From NCBI GenBank assembly GCA_016209525.1, contig JACQWK010000603.1, forward strand, positions 1-32,572: a DNA stretch of 32,572 nucleotides, written 5' to 3'. The notes beneath the pieces are model-generated. The model was not told the DNA's origin. It made no database searches and saw only the letters and a list, made by a program, of their open reading frames with translations. Shown one piece after another: positions 1 to 6,861 of the stretch. The translations under genes were made by a program, and so were the position numbers. This DNA comes from Verrucomicrobiota bacterium. Its GTDB lineage: Bacteria; Verrucomicrobiota; Verrucomicrobiia; Limisphaerales; SIBE01. Numbering within the stretch: the stretch's first letter is position 1; the number at the start of each line of letters is the position of its first letter.

Positions 1-103
1 GCGGGTTCTGGCGCCGTCTCGGCGCCACCATCGCCACGACTGGCAGCGAGACGCCGCCAAAACCCGCAGCCGCGACGGCCGCGCTACCCATGTCTAAACA
101 CAT

Positions 104-150
104 ACCCCCATCAGATGGGGAGAGGGTGTCCGTTGGACGGGTGAGGGGTA
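104..150. repeat. Dispersed palindromic repeat, CCCCATC-type, copy 1
   Basis: The core CCCCATCAGATGGGGAGAGG is followed by GTGTCCGTTGGACGGGTGAG. The same layout occurs at 6678-6738 and 27636-27700, and a shorter version at 8236-8280. All copies lie between genes, so this is an intergenic repeat family rather than a gene-specific terminator. This copy lacks the left CCTCACCCC part that the copies at 6678 and 27636 have. Confidence 0.7.
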
Positions 151-225
151 TTTCAAACGGAAATTTCATAAGTTTAGTCTGATCTTGATCGCTCATTAGA
201 ATTAGCGCGCATTGGGAGCATAGAT

Positions 226-251
226 CGCAGCCGCCGAAGTGAGGAGGCGGA
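226..251. repeat. Dispersed 26-bp repeat, copy 1
   Basis: This 26-bp unit closely matches 14314-14339 and 24761-24786 (core GTAGCCGCCGA...GAGGCGGA). The copy at 14314 is followed by an inverted partner, so this one may be half of a hairpin element. Confidence 0.6.
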
Positions 252-378
252 TTAGCCTACGCCAACGCCCGTGAACGTCCAGCGGAGTCCAAGGCTATTC
301 TTCAACCTTGGATAGTTTCCATAACAGAGGTGAGAATCCGGCCCGGTGGTGTGCAAACGGCGCCGCCTGGCCGAGCGA

Positions 379-582
379 CTAGCGCGGGATAACCTCAACG
401 ATGCTCTCGGTGTCGATCATGGTCCACTCCGACTCTCCGAAGAAAAAAATCATGTGGTAATCCTCCGGAGCGCCCAAGCTTCTAGGTTTCGTGAACGTGT
501 ATTGCGTGCCGTTGTTCAAACTCACCGCAAAAGGTCGAAACGGTTGCCGCTCGGCGAGACGCCTGATGTCTTCGACTTTCAT
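379..582 (-). CDS. Small conserved protein with QPFRPF motif
   Basis: A 67-residue protein starting at the ATG at 580-582 (MKVEDIRRLAERQPFRPF). It belongs, by my recognition, to a widespread family of 65-90 residue proteins in Planctomycetes and Verrucomicrobia that begin with a short helix, then QPFRPF and a beta-rich segment about ligand-like residues (here LNNGTQYTF and a C-terminal ESIVEVIPR). No function is known to me. The open frame continues upstream to 675, but that extension runs through an intergenic repeat, so I prefer the inner ATG. It is last in the minus-strand cluster, 294 bp after the OppF-like gene, and is probably transcribed separately. Confidence 0.65.
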   Translation of the reverse strand: MKVEDIRRLAERQPFRPFAVSLNNGTQYTFTKPRSLGAPEDYHMIFFFGESEWTMIDTESIVEVIPR

Positions 583-876
583 CGTCGCAAGCCTACTCCG
601 TCGCTGGTGCATCGCCAACGAAAAAGCCGCTCCGCTGCAGGGGCGGGGTGCATAACAGAATTCTTGGTAGCGCAAACTTGCAGTCTATCAGTATCGCCCA
701 AAACCGTCGCTGCCTGGGACAATTTCGCCTGCGCGCGGCCACATGCGGAAGAGAGGTTTGGAGATTTCCGGACGCCTTGGTCCTTCGAAGCCGCTGCGGC
801 CTGGAAGGCCGCGCGCCGTGCCAGTTGTGGCTCGTCCGCGGCAGGCTGTATCGCCGATGGCTGGTCAAATCTTCCT
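583..876. other. Non-coding spacer with dispersed repeat
   Basis: This gap between the OppF-like gene and the small QPFRPF gene has no supported gene. It contains an AACAGAATTCTTGG motif at about 653, similar to the arms of the miniature element at 5694-5771, directly followed by the 20-bp repeat at 676-695. Several overlapping open frames on both strands here do not look like protein families. Confidence 0.5.
676..695. repeat. 20-bp dispersed repeat, copy 1
   Basis: Twenty bases starting ACTTGCAGTC are identical at 27431-27450. Both copies lie between genes, and flanking bases are partly conserved (CGCAA or GGACAG before, a CCGTCGC-like or TCGTTGC-like stretch after). It is probably the core of a larger degenerate element. 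Confidence 0.7.
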
Positions 877-1857
877 TCACCCCATCGGCGGAGGGGCCAC
901 GAGGTGGCAGGCAACCTGATGGCCCGCGCCAATTTCTCGCAGCGCCGGCGTCTGCTCTCGGCATCGAGCTTCAGCGAGCGGACAACGAGGATGAAATGGA
1001 CAGCCCGAAGGCGGGTCTATCGGCGAGGGAGGCTCGCCCGGAAGAATGATCCGCTGCCGCTTGGAGTCCGGATCGAGCACCGGCACCGCCGATAACAAGG
1101 CCTGGGTGTACGGATGTTTCGGGGAACGGCAAATCAGTTTGGCCTCGCCTGCCTCCATGACGCGCCCCAGATACATGACGAGGATCCGCTGGCTGATATG
1201 CTCCACCACGGCCAAATCGTGCGTGATGAAAAGATAAGCGATGCCCAGCGACCGCTGCAGTTCGCGCAGGAGATTGATGATCTGAGCCTGCACGGAGACG
1301 TCGAGCGCGCTGACCGGTTCGTCGCACACCACCAACTTGGGCCGGACCGCCAAGGCGCGGGCGATCCCAATCCGCTGCCGTTGGCCGCCGCTGAACTCAT
1401 GCGGATACCGACGAGCGTGCTCCGGGTCGAGGCCGACTTCGGAGAGCAGCACTTCGATCTGTCTGCGCCGGTCCTCCTCGCCTTGGCAAAGCTGATGGAC
1501 ATCGAGCGCCTCTCCGATGGCTTCTCCCGCCGTCATGAGAGGATCCAGAGTCGTGTAAGGATCTTGGAAGATCATCTGAAACTTCCGCCGGCGGGAGCGT
1601 AGCGCAGCCGCATCCAACCGAGTGAGCTCTTCTCCTTCGAACCAGACGCTCCCCGAAGCCGGCTCGATCAGCCGGATGACCGCGCGCGCCAGACTCGTCT
1701 TCCCGCATCCGCTCTCGCCCACCAAACCGAGGGTTTCGCCCGGCTCGATCGCGAAGCTGACATCATCGACGGCTCGGACGCAACCGCTGCTGCGCCGCAA
1801 GCGCCTGCGATCGGCTTGAAAGCGGACCTTCAGGTTGCAAACTTCGAGCAGGCTCAT
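877..1857 (-). CDS. Oligopeptide/dipeptide ABC transporter ATPase, OppF/DppF-like
   Basis: The 326-residue protein is the second ATPase of an Opp/Dpp-type peptide importer, hydrolysing ATP at the inner face of the membrane. All nucleotide-binding motifs are intact: Walker A GLVGESGCGKTS (44-55), Q-loop FQDP (97-100), signature FSGGQRQ (155-161), Walker B LVVCDE (175-180), D-loop SALD and switch His213 in ITHDLAVV. The C-terminal oligopeptide-type domain has CPFHPRCPLAEARC, the cysteine motif that in some relatives binds an Fe-S cluster. The extra arginine-rich segment at 17-26 is common in OppF. It follows the OppD-like gene after 128 bp containing a strong inverted repeat. No permease or binding-protein gene is in this window, so the substrate (peptides, nickel or other) is open. 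Confidence 0.9.
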   Translation of the reverse strand: MSLLEVCNLKVRFQADRRRLRRSSGCVRAVDDVSFAIEPGETLGLVGESGCGKTSLARAVIRLIEPASGSVWFEGEELTRLDAAALRSRRRKFQMIFQDPYTTLDPLMTAGEAIGEALDVHQLCQGEEDRRRQIEVLLSEVGLDPEHARRYPHEFSGGQRQRIGIARALAVRPKLVVCDEPVSALDVSVQAQIINLLRELQRSLGIAYLFITHDLAVVEHISQRILVMYLGRVMEAGEAKLICRSPKHPYTQALLSAVPVLDPDSKRQRIILPGEPPSPIDPPSGCPFHPRCPLAEARCREQTPALREIGAGHQVACHLVAPPPMG

Positions 1858-1886
1858 TTTGACTCAGCAGTTCTGTCCAAGAATCT

Positions 1887-1960
1887 CGGAGCGCCGGTCT
1901 CCGACCCGGCGCGAATCAGTGCAGGCTGAGAATCGCGCCGGGTCGGAGACCGGCGCTCCG
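1887..1960. repeat. 28-bp perfect inverted repeat between oppD- and oppF-like genes
   Basis: Arms 1887-1914 and 1933-1960 are perfectly complementary (28 bp, centred on CCGGTCTCCGACCCGG) with an 18-bp loop. The RNA would form a very stable hairpin between the two ATPase genes. There is no U-tract, so it could be an RNA-stability or attenuation hairpin, or simply an inserted REP-like repeat. Confidence 0.9.
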
Positions 1961-1985
1961 ATTCAGGGGTGTCGTCTTGTTTGAC

Positions 1986-2966
1986 CTATTCATCAAACCC
2001 CGCCGCATCGCGAATCCAGTAGGGGCAGCGGACCTGATGGTTCGGTTGCGCCTCGTCGAGCCCTGGCGTTTCCACTGAGCAGTTAGGCCGGACACGTCCG
2101 CATCGCGGGTGAAAACGGCAGCCTTGAGGGAAGGCTCCTAATCGAGGCACCTGACCTGGGATGACTTTCAGGCTTTGCTCGGAGCTTCCCAGCTTCGGGA
2201 CGGAGTTGACCAAGGCCTTCGTGTAAGGGTGCCGAGGTTTCCGGAGAACCGCGTCAGCCGGCCCGTGTTCTACGATCTGGCCCGCATACATCACGGCCAC
2301 ACGATCTGCAAGGTCGCGGACAACGCCCAGGTTGTGCGTGATCAAAAACAGGCTCATGCGGAACTCTTGCTTCAAGTTCCGCAATAAATCGAAGATCTGC
2401 GCCTGCACGGTGACATCCAGCGCGGTGGTAGGTTCGTCCGCGACCAAAAGCGACGGCTGGGACGCCAACGCCATGGCAATCATCACTCGTTGCTGCATGC
2501 CGCCTGAGAGTTCATGCGGATAAGCGCGCATCCGGGATTCCGGCGCGGAAATGCCGACCACCTTAAGAAGCCGGCTCACTTCGAGGTCCGTGGCAGCCTC
2601 GGGCCGATGGAGTCTTAGGGATTCTTTGATTTGGCTGCCGACGCGAAACACCGGGTTCAACGAAGCGGTGGGTTCCTGAAAAACATAACTCACGACCCGC
2701 CCGCGGAGTCTTCTTAATTCGGCTCGCGACATTCCCAGGACGTCTTGTCCGCCGACGAGGATCTGGCCGCCGGCATAGCGCGCCGGAGGAGTCGGCACCA
2801 ATCGCGCAATCGACAACGCGGTCAGGCTCTTGCCGCAACCGCTTTCGCCGACCAAACAAACGGTTTCGCCGGAGTCGATCTGGAGCGAAACGTCTTCGAC
2901 GACGCGGGCCGTCGCGCCTTGGAACGCCAGATCCAGCGTCAGGTTCTTGATCTCAAGAAGCGGCAT
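1986..2966 (-). CDS. Oligopeptide/dipeptide ABC transporter ATPase, OppD/DppD-like
   Basis: A 326-residue ATPase, partner of the OppF-like protein. From the ATG at 2964-2966 the motifs are Walker A GESGCGKS (40-47), Q-loop FQEP (97-100), signature LSGGMQQ (153-159), Walker B LLVADE (173-178), TALD and switch His211 (THNLGVV). The C-terminal peptide-transporter domain carries CRFHPRC and a further CSVETPG. MPLLEIKNL at the N-terminus is typical of the family, which is why I choose this ATG over a TTG 21 bp upstream. The start overlaps the end of the membrane-protein gene by 14 bp, suggesting translational coupling. The permeases needed for transport must be encoded elsewhere. Confidence 0.9.
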   Translation of the reverse strand: MPLLEIKNLTLDLAFQGATARVVEDVSLQIDSGETVCLVGESGCGKSLTALSIARLVPTPPARYAGGQILVGGQDVLGMSRAELRRLRGRVVSYVFQEPTASLNPVFRVGSQIKESLRLHRPEAATDLEVSRLLKVVGISAPESRMRAYPHELSGGMQQRVMIAMALASQPSLLVADEPTTALDVTVQAQIFDLLRNLKQEFRMSLFLITHNLGVVRDLADRVAVMYAGQIVEHGPADAVLRKPRHPYTKALVNSVPKLGSSEQSLKVIPGQVPRLGAFPQGCRFHPRCGRVRPNCSVETPGLDEAQPNHQVRCPYWIRDAAGFDE

Positions 2967-3654
2967 GATCGGGCGGGCGGTCTTCAAAGGCGCTCGTAAG
3001 AATCGCTTCTTTGATTTTCCAGATCAGGGTCATGGTCATGGCCAGCGGGAGCAGAAGCAGGAAGACAAAGACCCATTGCCGGACCAACTCGAACGCCTTG
3101 AGAAAATCGATGAGGATGACCGGGAGCGAATTGATTTGTTCGAGTGTCAAGAGCACTGCCGCGAGCGCGACGAGCGCCAGCAAGAGGTACAGGTTCAGGG
3201 AGGTGAAGAAGTTGGTCTCGTGGCGGAGCGTTTCATCGGGAAGCATCGCGGTGAGACGCTGCAGAACATGGTTGAGGTTGAACAAGAAGAGCAGGCTCGA
3301 AAGCGTCAGCAGGCCCAAGGCGAGCGAGAAGAGCGGGACTTGCGGAACTTGATTCCACCAAAACACAAACGGAGACAGGCCGATGTTGGCGATGCAGAGC
3401 AGTTTGGCGCGGTCGAGGGCGTGGTTCCAGACCCGCTCCTGCTTTTGAAAATGGCTGAGCTGCCAGAGGCCATAGAAGAGCAGACCGTTGGCCAGGAGGG
3501 GCGGAGCAATGCCGAGAGGTTTCAACCAGTCGCTGGTCGCGGTTTTTACGCAGATCAAGAGCGCCAGAGGCAATCCCCAAAAGAGGGCCGAAAGCCCTTT
3601 GACAAGTCGTCCGAGCGACCGCAGCAGTTCGGCTTTCAGGGCGGGATCCAACAT
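2953..3654 (-). CDS. Six-helix integral membrane protein, function unknown
   Basis: A 233-residue hydrophobic protein I cannot assign to a family. I count six likely membrane helices at about residues 19-37, 48-66, 84-100, 107-127, 152-171 and 193-212, with short polar loops and a polar N-terminus and C-terminus. It lies 13 bp after speA and its end overlaps the OppD-like gene by 14 bp, so it is very likely co-transcribed with both. It lacks the conserved EAA loop of ABC permeases, so I do not call it the missing Opp permease. Its size and small loops fit a membrane-bound accessory protein. The start is an ATG at 3652-3654 without a clear ribosome site. Confidence 0.65.
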   Translation of the reverse strand: MLDPALKAELLRSLGRLVKGLSALFWGLPLALLICVKTATSDWLKPLGIAPPLLANGLLFYGLWQLSHFQKQERVWNHALDRAKLLCIANIGLSPFVFWWNQVPQVPLFSLALGLLTLSSLLFLFNLNHVLQRLTAMLPDETLRHETNFFTSLNLYLLLALVALAAVLLTLEQINSLPVILIDFLKAFELVRQWVFVFLLLLPLAMTMTLIWKIKEAILTSAFEDRPPDHAAS

Positions 3655-3667
3655 GCGGGGTCGCTCG

Positions 3668-5605
3668 CTACATGCTCAGGTAGGTGTAATCCTTCAGACC
3701 GCGTTCGTAATCATCGAGCAAACGCATCGCCTCGGAAGGCTTCATCTTGTCGGATTTGATGGCGGCGTCGATCTGCGCTTTCATCTGGCGTTTCAGCTCG
3801 TTTTCGTCGTACTGGACGGCGGCCAGGGCTTGCACGATGGTGTTGCCTTCGATGATTTCTTCCACGTAGTAGCCAGCCGGCTCGTCAGGGTCCAAGAACA
3901 CGTGTACTTCGTTGACTCGGCCGAAGAGATTGTGCAAATCGCCCATGATGTCTTGGTAGGCTCCCATGAGAAAGAAGGCGAGGTAGTAAGGTTCTTGCCC
4001 GTTGCCGTTTGAAATGAGCGGATGGAGCGAGAGCGTGTCGCGGACGTCGCGGAGATCGATGAATTTGTTGATCTGGCCGTCGGAGTCGCACGTGATATCA
4101 ACGAGCGTGGCTTCGCGGGTCGGCCGCTCGTTGAGCCGGCTGATCGGCATGATGGGGAACAACTGGCCGAGCGCCCAATGGTCGAGCAGAGACTGGAACA
4201 CGGAAAAATTGCAGAGGTACTGGTCGCCCAGACTGTCCTCGAGTTTGCGAATTTCCTCCGGCACGTAGGCCTGGCCTCGGAAGCTTTGGACGACCTCGCG
4301 GCTGATTTCCCAGTAGAGCGTTTCGATCTTCGCTTTTTCGGGGAGTTCCGCCAGGCCGAGAGTGAACATGTTCTGGGCGTCTTCTTTGCGTTCGAGCGCG
4401 TCGTGGTAAGCCTCCAGTTTATTGAGCTTCGCCAGGTTCTTTCGAATGTCCAACAATTCTTTGACCAGAGGATGCTCGTTCTCTCCGTAGGCCAGTTGGA
4501 TCTCCGGACGAGTCTTGGCGATGGCCCCGAAAACCTCGACGATCAGGACGCTGTGGTGCGCGACGATGGCCCGGCCGCTTTCGCTGATGATGTCCGGATG
4601 CGGCACTTTTTCCGCGTTGCAGACATCCGCGATATAGTACACGACGTCATTGGTGTATTCCTGCAAGGTGTAATTCGTGGAGCTGTCGAATGCGGATCGG
4701 CTCCCGTCGTAATCCACCCCCAGACCGCCTCCGACATCAATGGCTTCGATCGGGAAACCCATCTTGTGCAGTTTGGCGTAGAAGCGCGCCGCTTCTTGGA
4801 CGGCTTTCTTGACGGTGAGGATATCCGGAACTTGGGATCCGATGTGGAAGTGCAGGAGCTTGAAACAGTGAGCCAGGTTTTCGGCTTTGAGCATCTCCGC
4901 CGCGGCCAGCAATTCGGCGGTGTTCAGCCCGAATTTCGCGTTCTCGCCGCCGCTTTCGGCCCACTTGCCCATGCCTTTGCTGAACAGCCGCGACCGGATG
5001 CCAATCATGGGTTCGGCGCCCACCTGGCGAGAAACGCTGACAATCTGTTTCAGCTCTTCCAGTTTCTCCACGACCATGATCACCTTTTTCCCGAGCTTGA
5101 TCCCCATGAGGGCCATCTTGATGAACGCGGTGTCCTTGTATCCGTTGCAGATGATGAGGCTGCCGACCTGATCCTGCAAGGCCAGACCGACGAACAACTC
5201 GGGTTTGCTGCCGACCTCGAGCCCGAATTGGTACGGCTTTCCGGCGTCCAGGATTTCCTCCACAACCTCGCGGAGTTGATTGACTTTGACGGGAAACACA
5301 CCTCGGTAGCGGCCCTGGTAGTTGAATTCCGCCATCGAGTTTCGGAACGCTTGGTTGATCGACTCGACGCGGTGGCGCAAGATGTCTTGAAAGCGAATCA
5401 GGAGAGGAAATTTGAGCCCGCGGCCTTTGGCTTCTTCGACGACATCGGTCAGATCCACCGACACACCCGCCTCCTGCAGCGGGGTAGCGACCACGTGGCC
5501 GCCTTCGTTGATGTCGAAATATCGAGCGCCCCACCGGTCGATGTTATACAAGGCGCGCGCGCATTGGATGTCCCACGGCTTACTGTCGTCCGAAACGTCG
5601 CTCAT
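3668..5605 (-). CDS. speA: Biosynthetic arginine decarboxylase
   Basis: The 645-residue enzyme converts arginine to agmatine and CO2, the first step of the agmatine route to putrescine and spermidine. It is a fold-III PLP enzyme of full family length. Visible landmarks are the PLP lysine in FPVKVNQ (Lys107), HFHIGSQ (252-258), the glycine-rich phosphate-binding loop DVGGGLGVDYDG (290-301), ESGRAIVAHHS (341-351) and the C-terminal active-site cysteine in ITCDSDG (Cys505). It is first in a probable operon with the membrane protein (13 bp spacing) and Opp-type ATPases. No agmatinase, agmatine deiminase or other polyamine gene is in the window. The start ATG at 5603-5605 lies about 16 nt from a predicted transcription start. 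Confidence 0.95.
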   Translation of the reverse strand: MSDVSDDSKPWDIQCARALYNIDRWGARYFDINEGGHVVATPLQEAGVSVDLTDVVEEAKGRGLKFPLLIRFQDILRHRVESINQAFRNSMAEFNYQGRYRGVFPVKVNQLREVVEEILDAGKPYQFGLEVGSKPELFVGLALQDQVGSLIICNGYKDTAFIKMALMGIKLGKKVIMVVEKLEELKQIVSVSRQVGAEPMIGIRSRLFSKGMGKWAESGGENAKFGLNTAELLAAAEMLKAENLAHCFKLLHFHIGSQVPDILTVKKAVQEAARFYAKLHKMGFPIEAIDVGGGLGVDYDGSRSAFDSSTNYTLQEYTNDVVYYIADVCNAEKVPHPDIISESGRAIVAHHSVLIVEVFGAIAKTRPEIQLAYGENEHPLVKELLDIRKNLAKLNKLEAYHDALERKEDAQNMFTLGLAELPEKAKIETLYWEISREVVQSFRGQAYVPEEIRKLEDSLGDQYLCNFSVFQSLLDHWALGQLFPIMPISRLNERPTREATLVDITCDSDGQINKFIDLRDVRDTLSLHPLISNGNGQEPYYLAFFLMGAYQDIMGDLHNLFGRVNEVHVFLDPDEPAGYYVEEIIEGNTIVQALAAVQYDENELKRQMKAQIDAAIKSDKMKPSEAMRLLDDYERGLKDYTYLSM

Positions 5606-5627
5606 TCTTGTTTTTTAAGTCGAGCGC

Positions 5628-5655
5628 ACTATAGGGCCGTCGCTGAAGAATTCAA
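5628..5655 (-). promoter_or_regulatory. Candidate sigma-70-type promoter of speA
   Basis: On the minus strand a -35 TTGAAT (5650-5655) and a -10 TATAGT (5628-5633) are separated by 16 bp. This would give a leader of only about 16 nt before the speA ATG. A perfect TTGACA lies further upstream but is 29 bp from the -10, too far to pair with it. Prediction by eye only. Confidence 0.4.
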
Positions 5656-5693
5656 TAAGTGGTGTCAAAAATCTGCCAGATGTCCGGCGCAGC

Positions 5694-5771
5694 ACAGAAT
5701 TCTTCGCCGCGCAGAGTTGGACTCCGCCGTATCGCCCACTGAAAGCCGCGTTACGGGCCGAAGAATTCTGT
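5694..5771. repeat. 78-bp miniature inverted-repeat element
   Basis: Thirteen-base perfect terminal inverted repeats (5694-5706 ACAGAATTCTTCG and 5759-5771) enclose a 52-bp centre carrying a small GAGT/ACTC hairpin. A left-end-like copy is near 653 followed by the 20-bp repeat at 676. It sits in the divergent spacer between speA and the Nif3 gene. No transposase is present, so it would be non-autonomous if mobile. Confidence 0.65.
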
Positions 5772-5843
5772 CCTGCGCCAATGTTCCTGCCGCGCTCAAC
5801 AAGTACCTTGCCTTTGGGGGAACCGACCGCTTCCATAGCGCGC

Positions 5844-6605
5844 ATGGCGAAGGTTTCACTCTCTTCGGTCGCCGCTCACTGCGATCGGCTTTTGAGAACC
5901 GATCAGTTCACCGATTATGAGGGAGCGGTGAACGGCCTGCAAATGCAGAATCGAGGACAAGTGAGCCGAATCGCCGCGGCGGTGGACGCCACCTTGGCCA
6001 CGATCGGTTTGGCCATTGGCCAAGCCGCCGACCTTCTGATCGTTCATCACGGATTGTTTTGGAATCCGACTCAGCCCTGGACCGGCAAACGATACGAGAT
6101 GCTGCGCGTGCTCATCGAACGCAACCTGGCCGTGTACAGTTCCCATCTTCCCTTGGATGCACATCCCCGGCTGGGAAACAACGCGCGGCTCTGCGCGGCG
6201 CTTGGCTTGCGGAACTTGAAGCCTTTCTTTTTCCACAAGGGCCAATTTCTGGGTTACCAATCGGCGAGTGAAATCCGTCGGGAGGAACTGGCGAAGCGCT
6301 TGCGTTCCGTGCTTCGGGCCGAACCCGTCGTGTTGCCGGGCGGCCCTCCGGCGTGCTCGAGGATTGGCGTGGTGACCGGCGGCGCCGGCCAGGAGCTCAG
6401 AGTGGCGGCCGAAGAAGGCGTCGATACGTTCATTACGGGCGAAGGGGCGCACTGGACGTTTGGAGTGGCGGAAGAGCTTGGCCTCAACGTTTTTTACGGC
6501 GGTCACTATGCCACCGAAACTTTCGGGGTGAAGGCCCTCGCCGCGCATCTGTCACAGAAATTCCAAATTCCCTGGGTCTTTCTCGATCACCCGAGCGGAT
6601 TGTGA
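5844..6605 (+). CDS. Nif3/YbgI-family dinuclear metal-centre protein
   Basis: A 253-residue protein of the Nif3-like family (E. coli YbgI), hexameric proteins with a two-metal site and unclear substrate, sometimes described as GTP cyclohydrolase I type 2. Metal ligands are seen in their usual order: the double histidine in VHHGLFWN, the aspartate in HLPLDAH, and near the C-terminus the histidine-glutamate pair GHYATE. A TGEGAHW motif precedes it. I choose the ATG at 5844 (MAKVSLSSVAAHCDRLL) because homologues begin with this helix; an upstream ATG at 5781 adds 21 residues encoded in repeat-like sequence. No Shine-Dalgarno site is visible. It stands alone, divergent from speA. Confidence 0.9.
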   Translation: MAKVSLSSVAAHCDRLLRTDQFTDYEGAVNGLQMQNRGQVSRIAAAVDATLATIGLAIGQAADLLIVHHGLFWNPTQPWTGKRYEMLRVLIERNLAVYSSHLPLDAHPRLGNNARLCAALGLRNLKPFFFHKGQFLGYQSASEIRREELAKRLRSVLRAEPVVLPGGPPACSRIGVVTGGAGQELRVAAEEGVDTFITGEGAHWTFGVAEELGLNVFYGGHYATETFGVKALAAHLSQKFQIPWVFLDHPSGL

Positions 6606-6677
6606 AAACGCAGAGCTCACTTAACTCCGCTGTGAGCCGTGAAAGAGGATTCTCCTCGTTCTTGAATTTGAAGATGA

Positions 6678-6738
6678 GCCCCTCACCCCGTCCCTCTCCC
6701 CTCGGAGGGGAGAGGGTGTCCGCAGGACGGGTGAGAGG
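6678..6738. repeat. Dispersed palindromic repeat, CCCCTC-type, copy 2
   Basis: The unit runs CCTCACCCCGTCCCTCTCCC, then CTCGGAGG as turn, then GGAGAGGGTGTCCGCAGGAC. It matches 27636-27700 and 104-150. It lies between the Nif3 and L-2-hydroxyglutarate oxidase genes and could fold into a hairpin in the RNA, but has no U-tract. Confidence 0.75.
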
Positions 6739-6861
6739 AAGTCCGAGAATGCCAGGCGCGTTTCAATTTCGGGGAATTCTCACCCGGAGTTCCTCTCCCT
6801 GCACCGATGCACCTCCATTGGAGAAATGGCGCGGGGAGAGTGGCGTATCCGTTTAGAATAA

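Larger units (their letters stand above)
1..378. other. Non-coding leader of the window, repeat fragments
   Basis: I see no gene here. The stretch holds a short hairpin at 10-26 (two copies of GGCGCC around GTCTC) inside a wider 7-bp inverted repeat (1-7 with 61-67), a palindromic repeat at 104-150 and a copy of a dispersed GTAGCCGCCGA-type repeat at 226-251. All resemble the intergenic repeats found elsewhere in the window. An open frame on the plus strand from 346 is antisense to the small gene at 379-582 and is not supported. Confidence 0.6.

Noticed and set aside
346..1095. 249-residue plus-strand open frame
   Set aside because: Antisense to the small QPFRPF gene and to the end of the OppF-like gene, rich in arginine, no recognisable domain.
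2953..3654. Membrane protein as the missing Opp permease
   Set aside because: Six helices fit loosely, but the EAA cytoplasmic loop motif is absent and only one such gene is present where two are expected.
2830..3759. 309-residue plus-strand open frame
   Set aside because: Mirror of the six-helix membrane protein; its charged, glutamine-rich translation is typical of the complement of hydrophobic codons.
4022..5920. 632-residue plus-strand open frame
   Set aside because: It is antisense to speA and reflects GC-rich codon use; it has no start context or family match.
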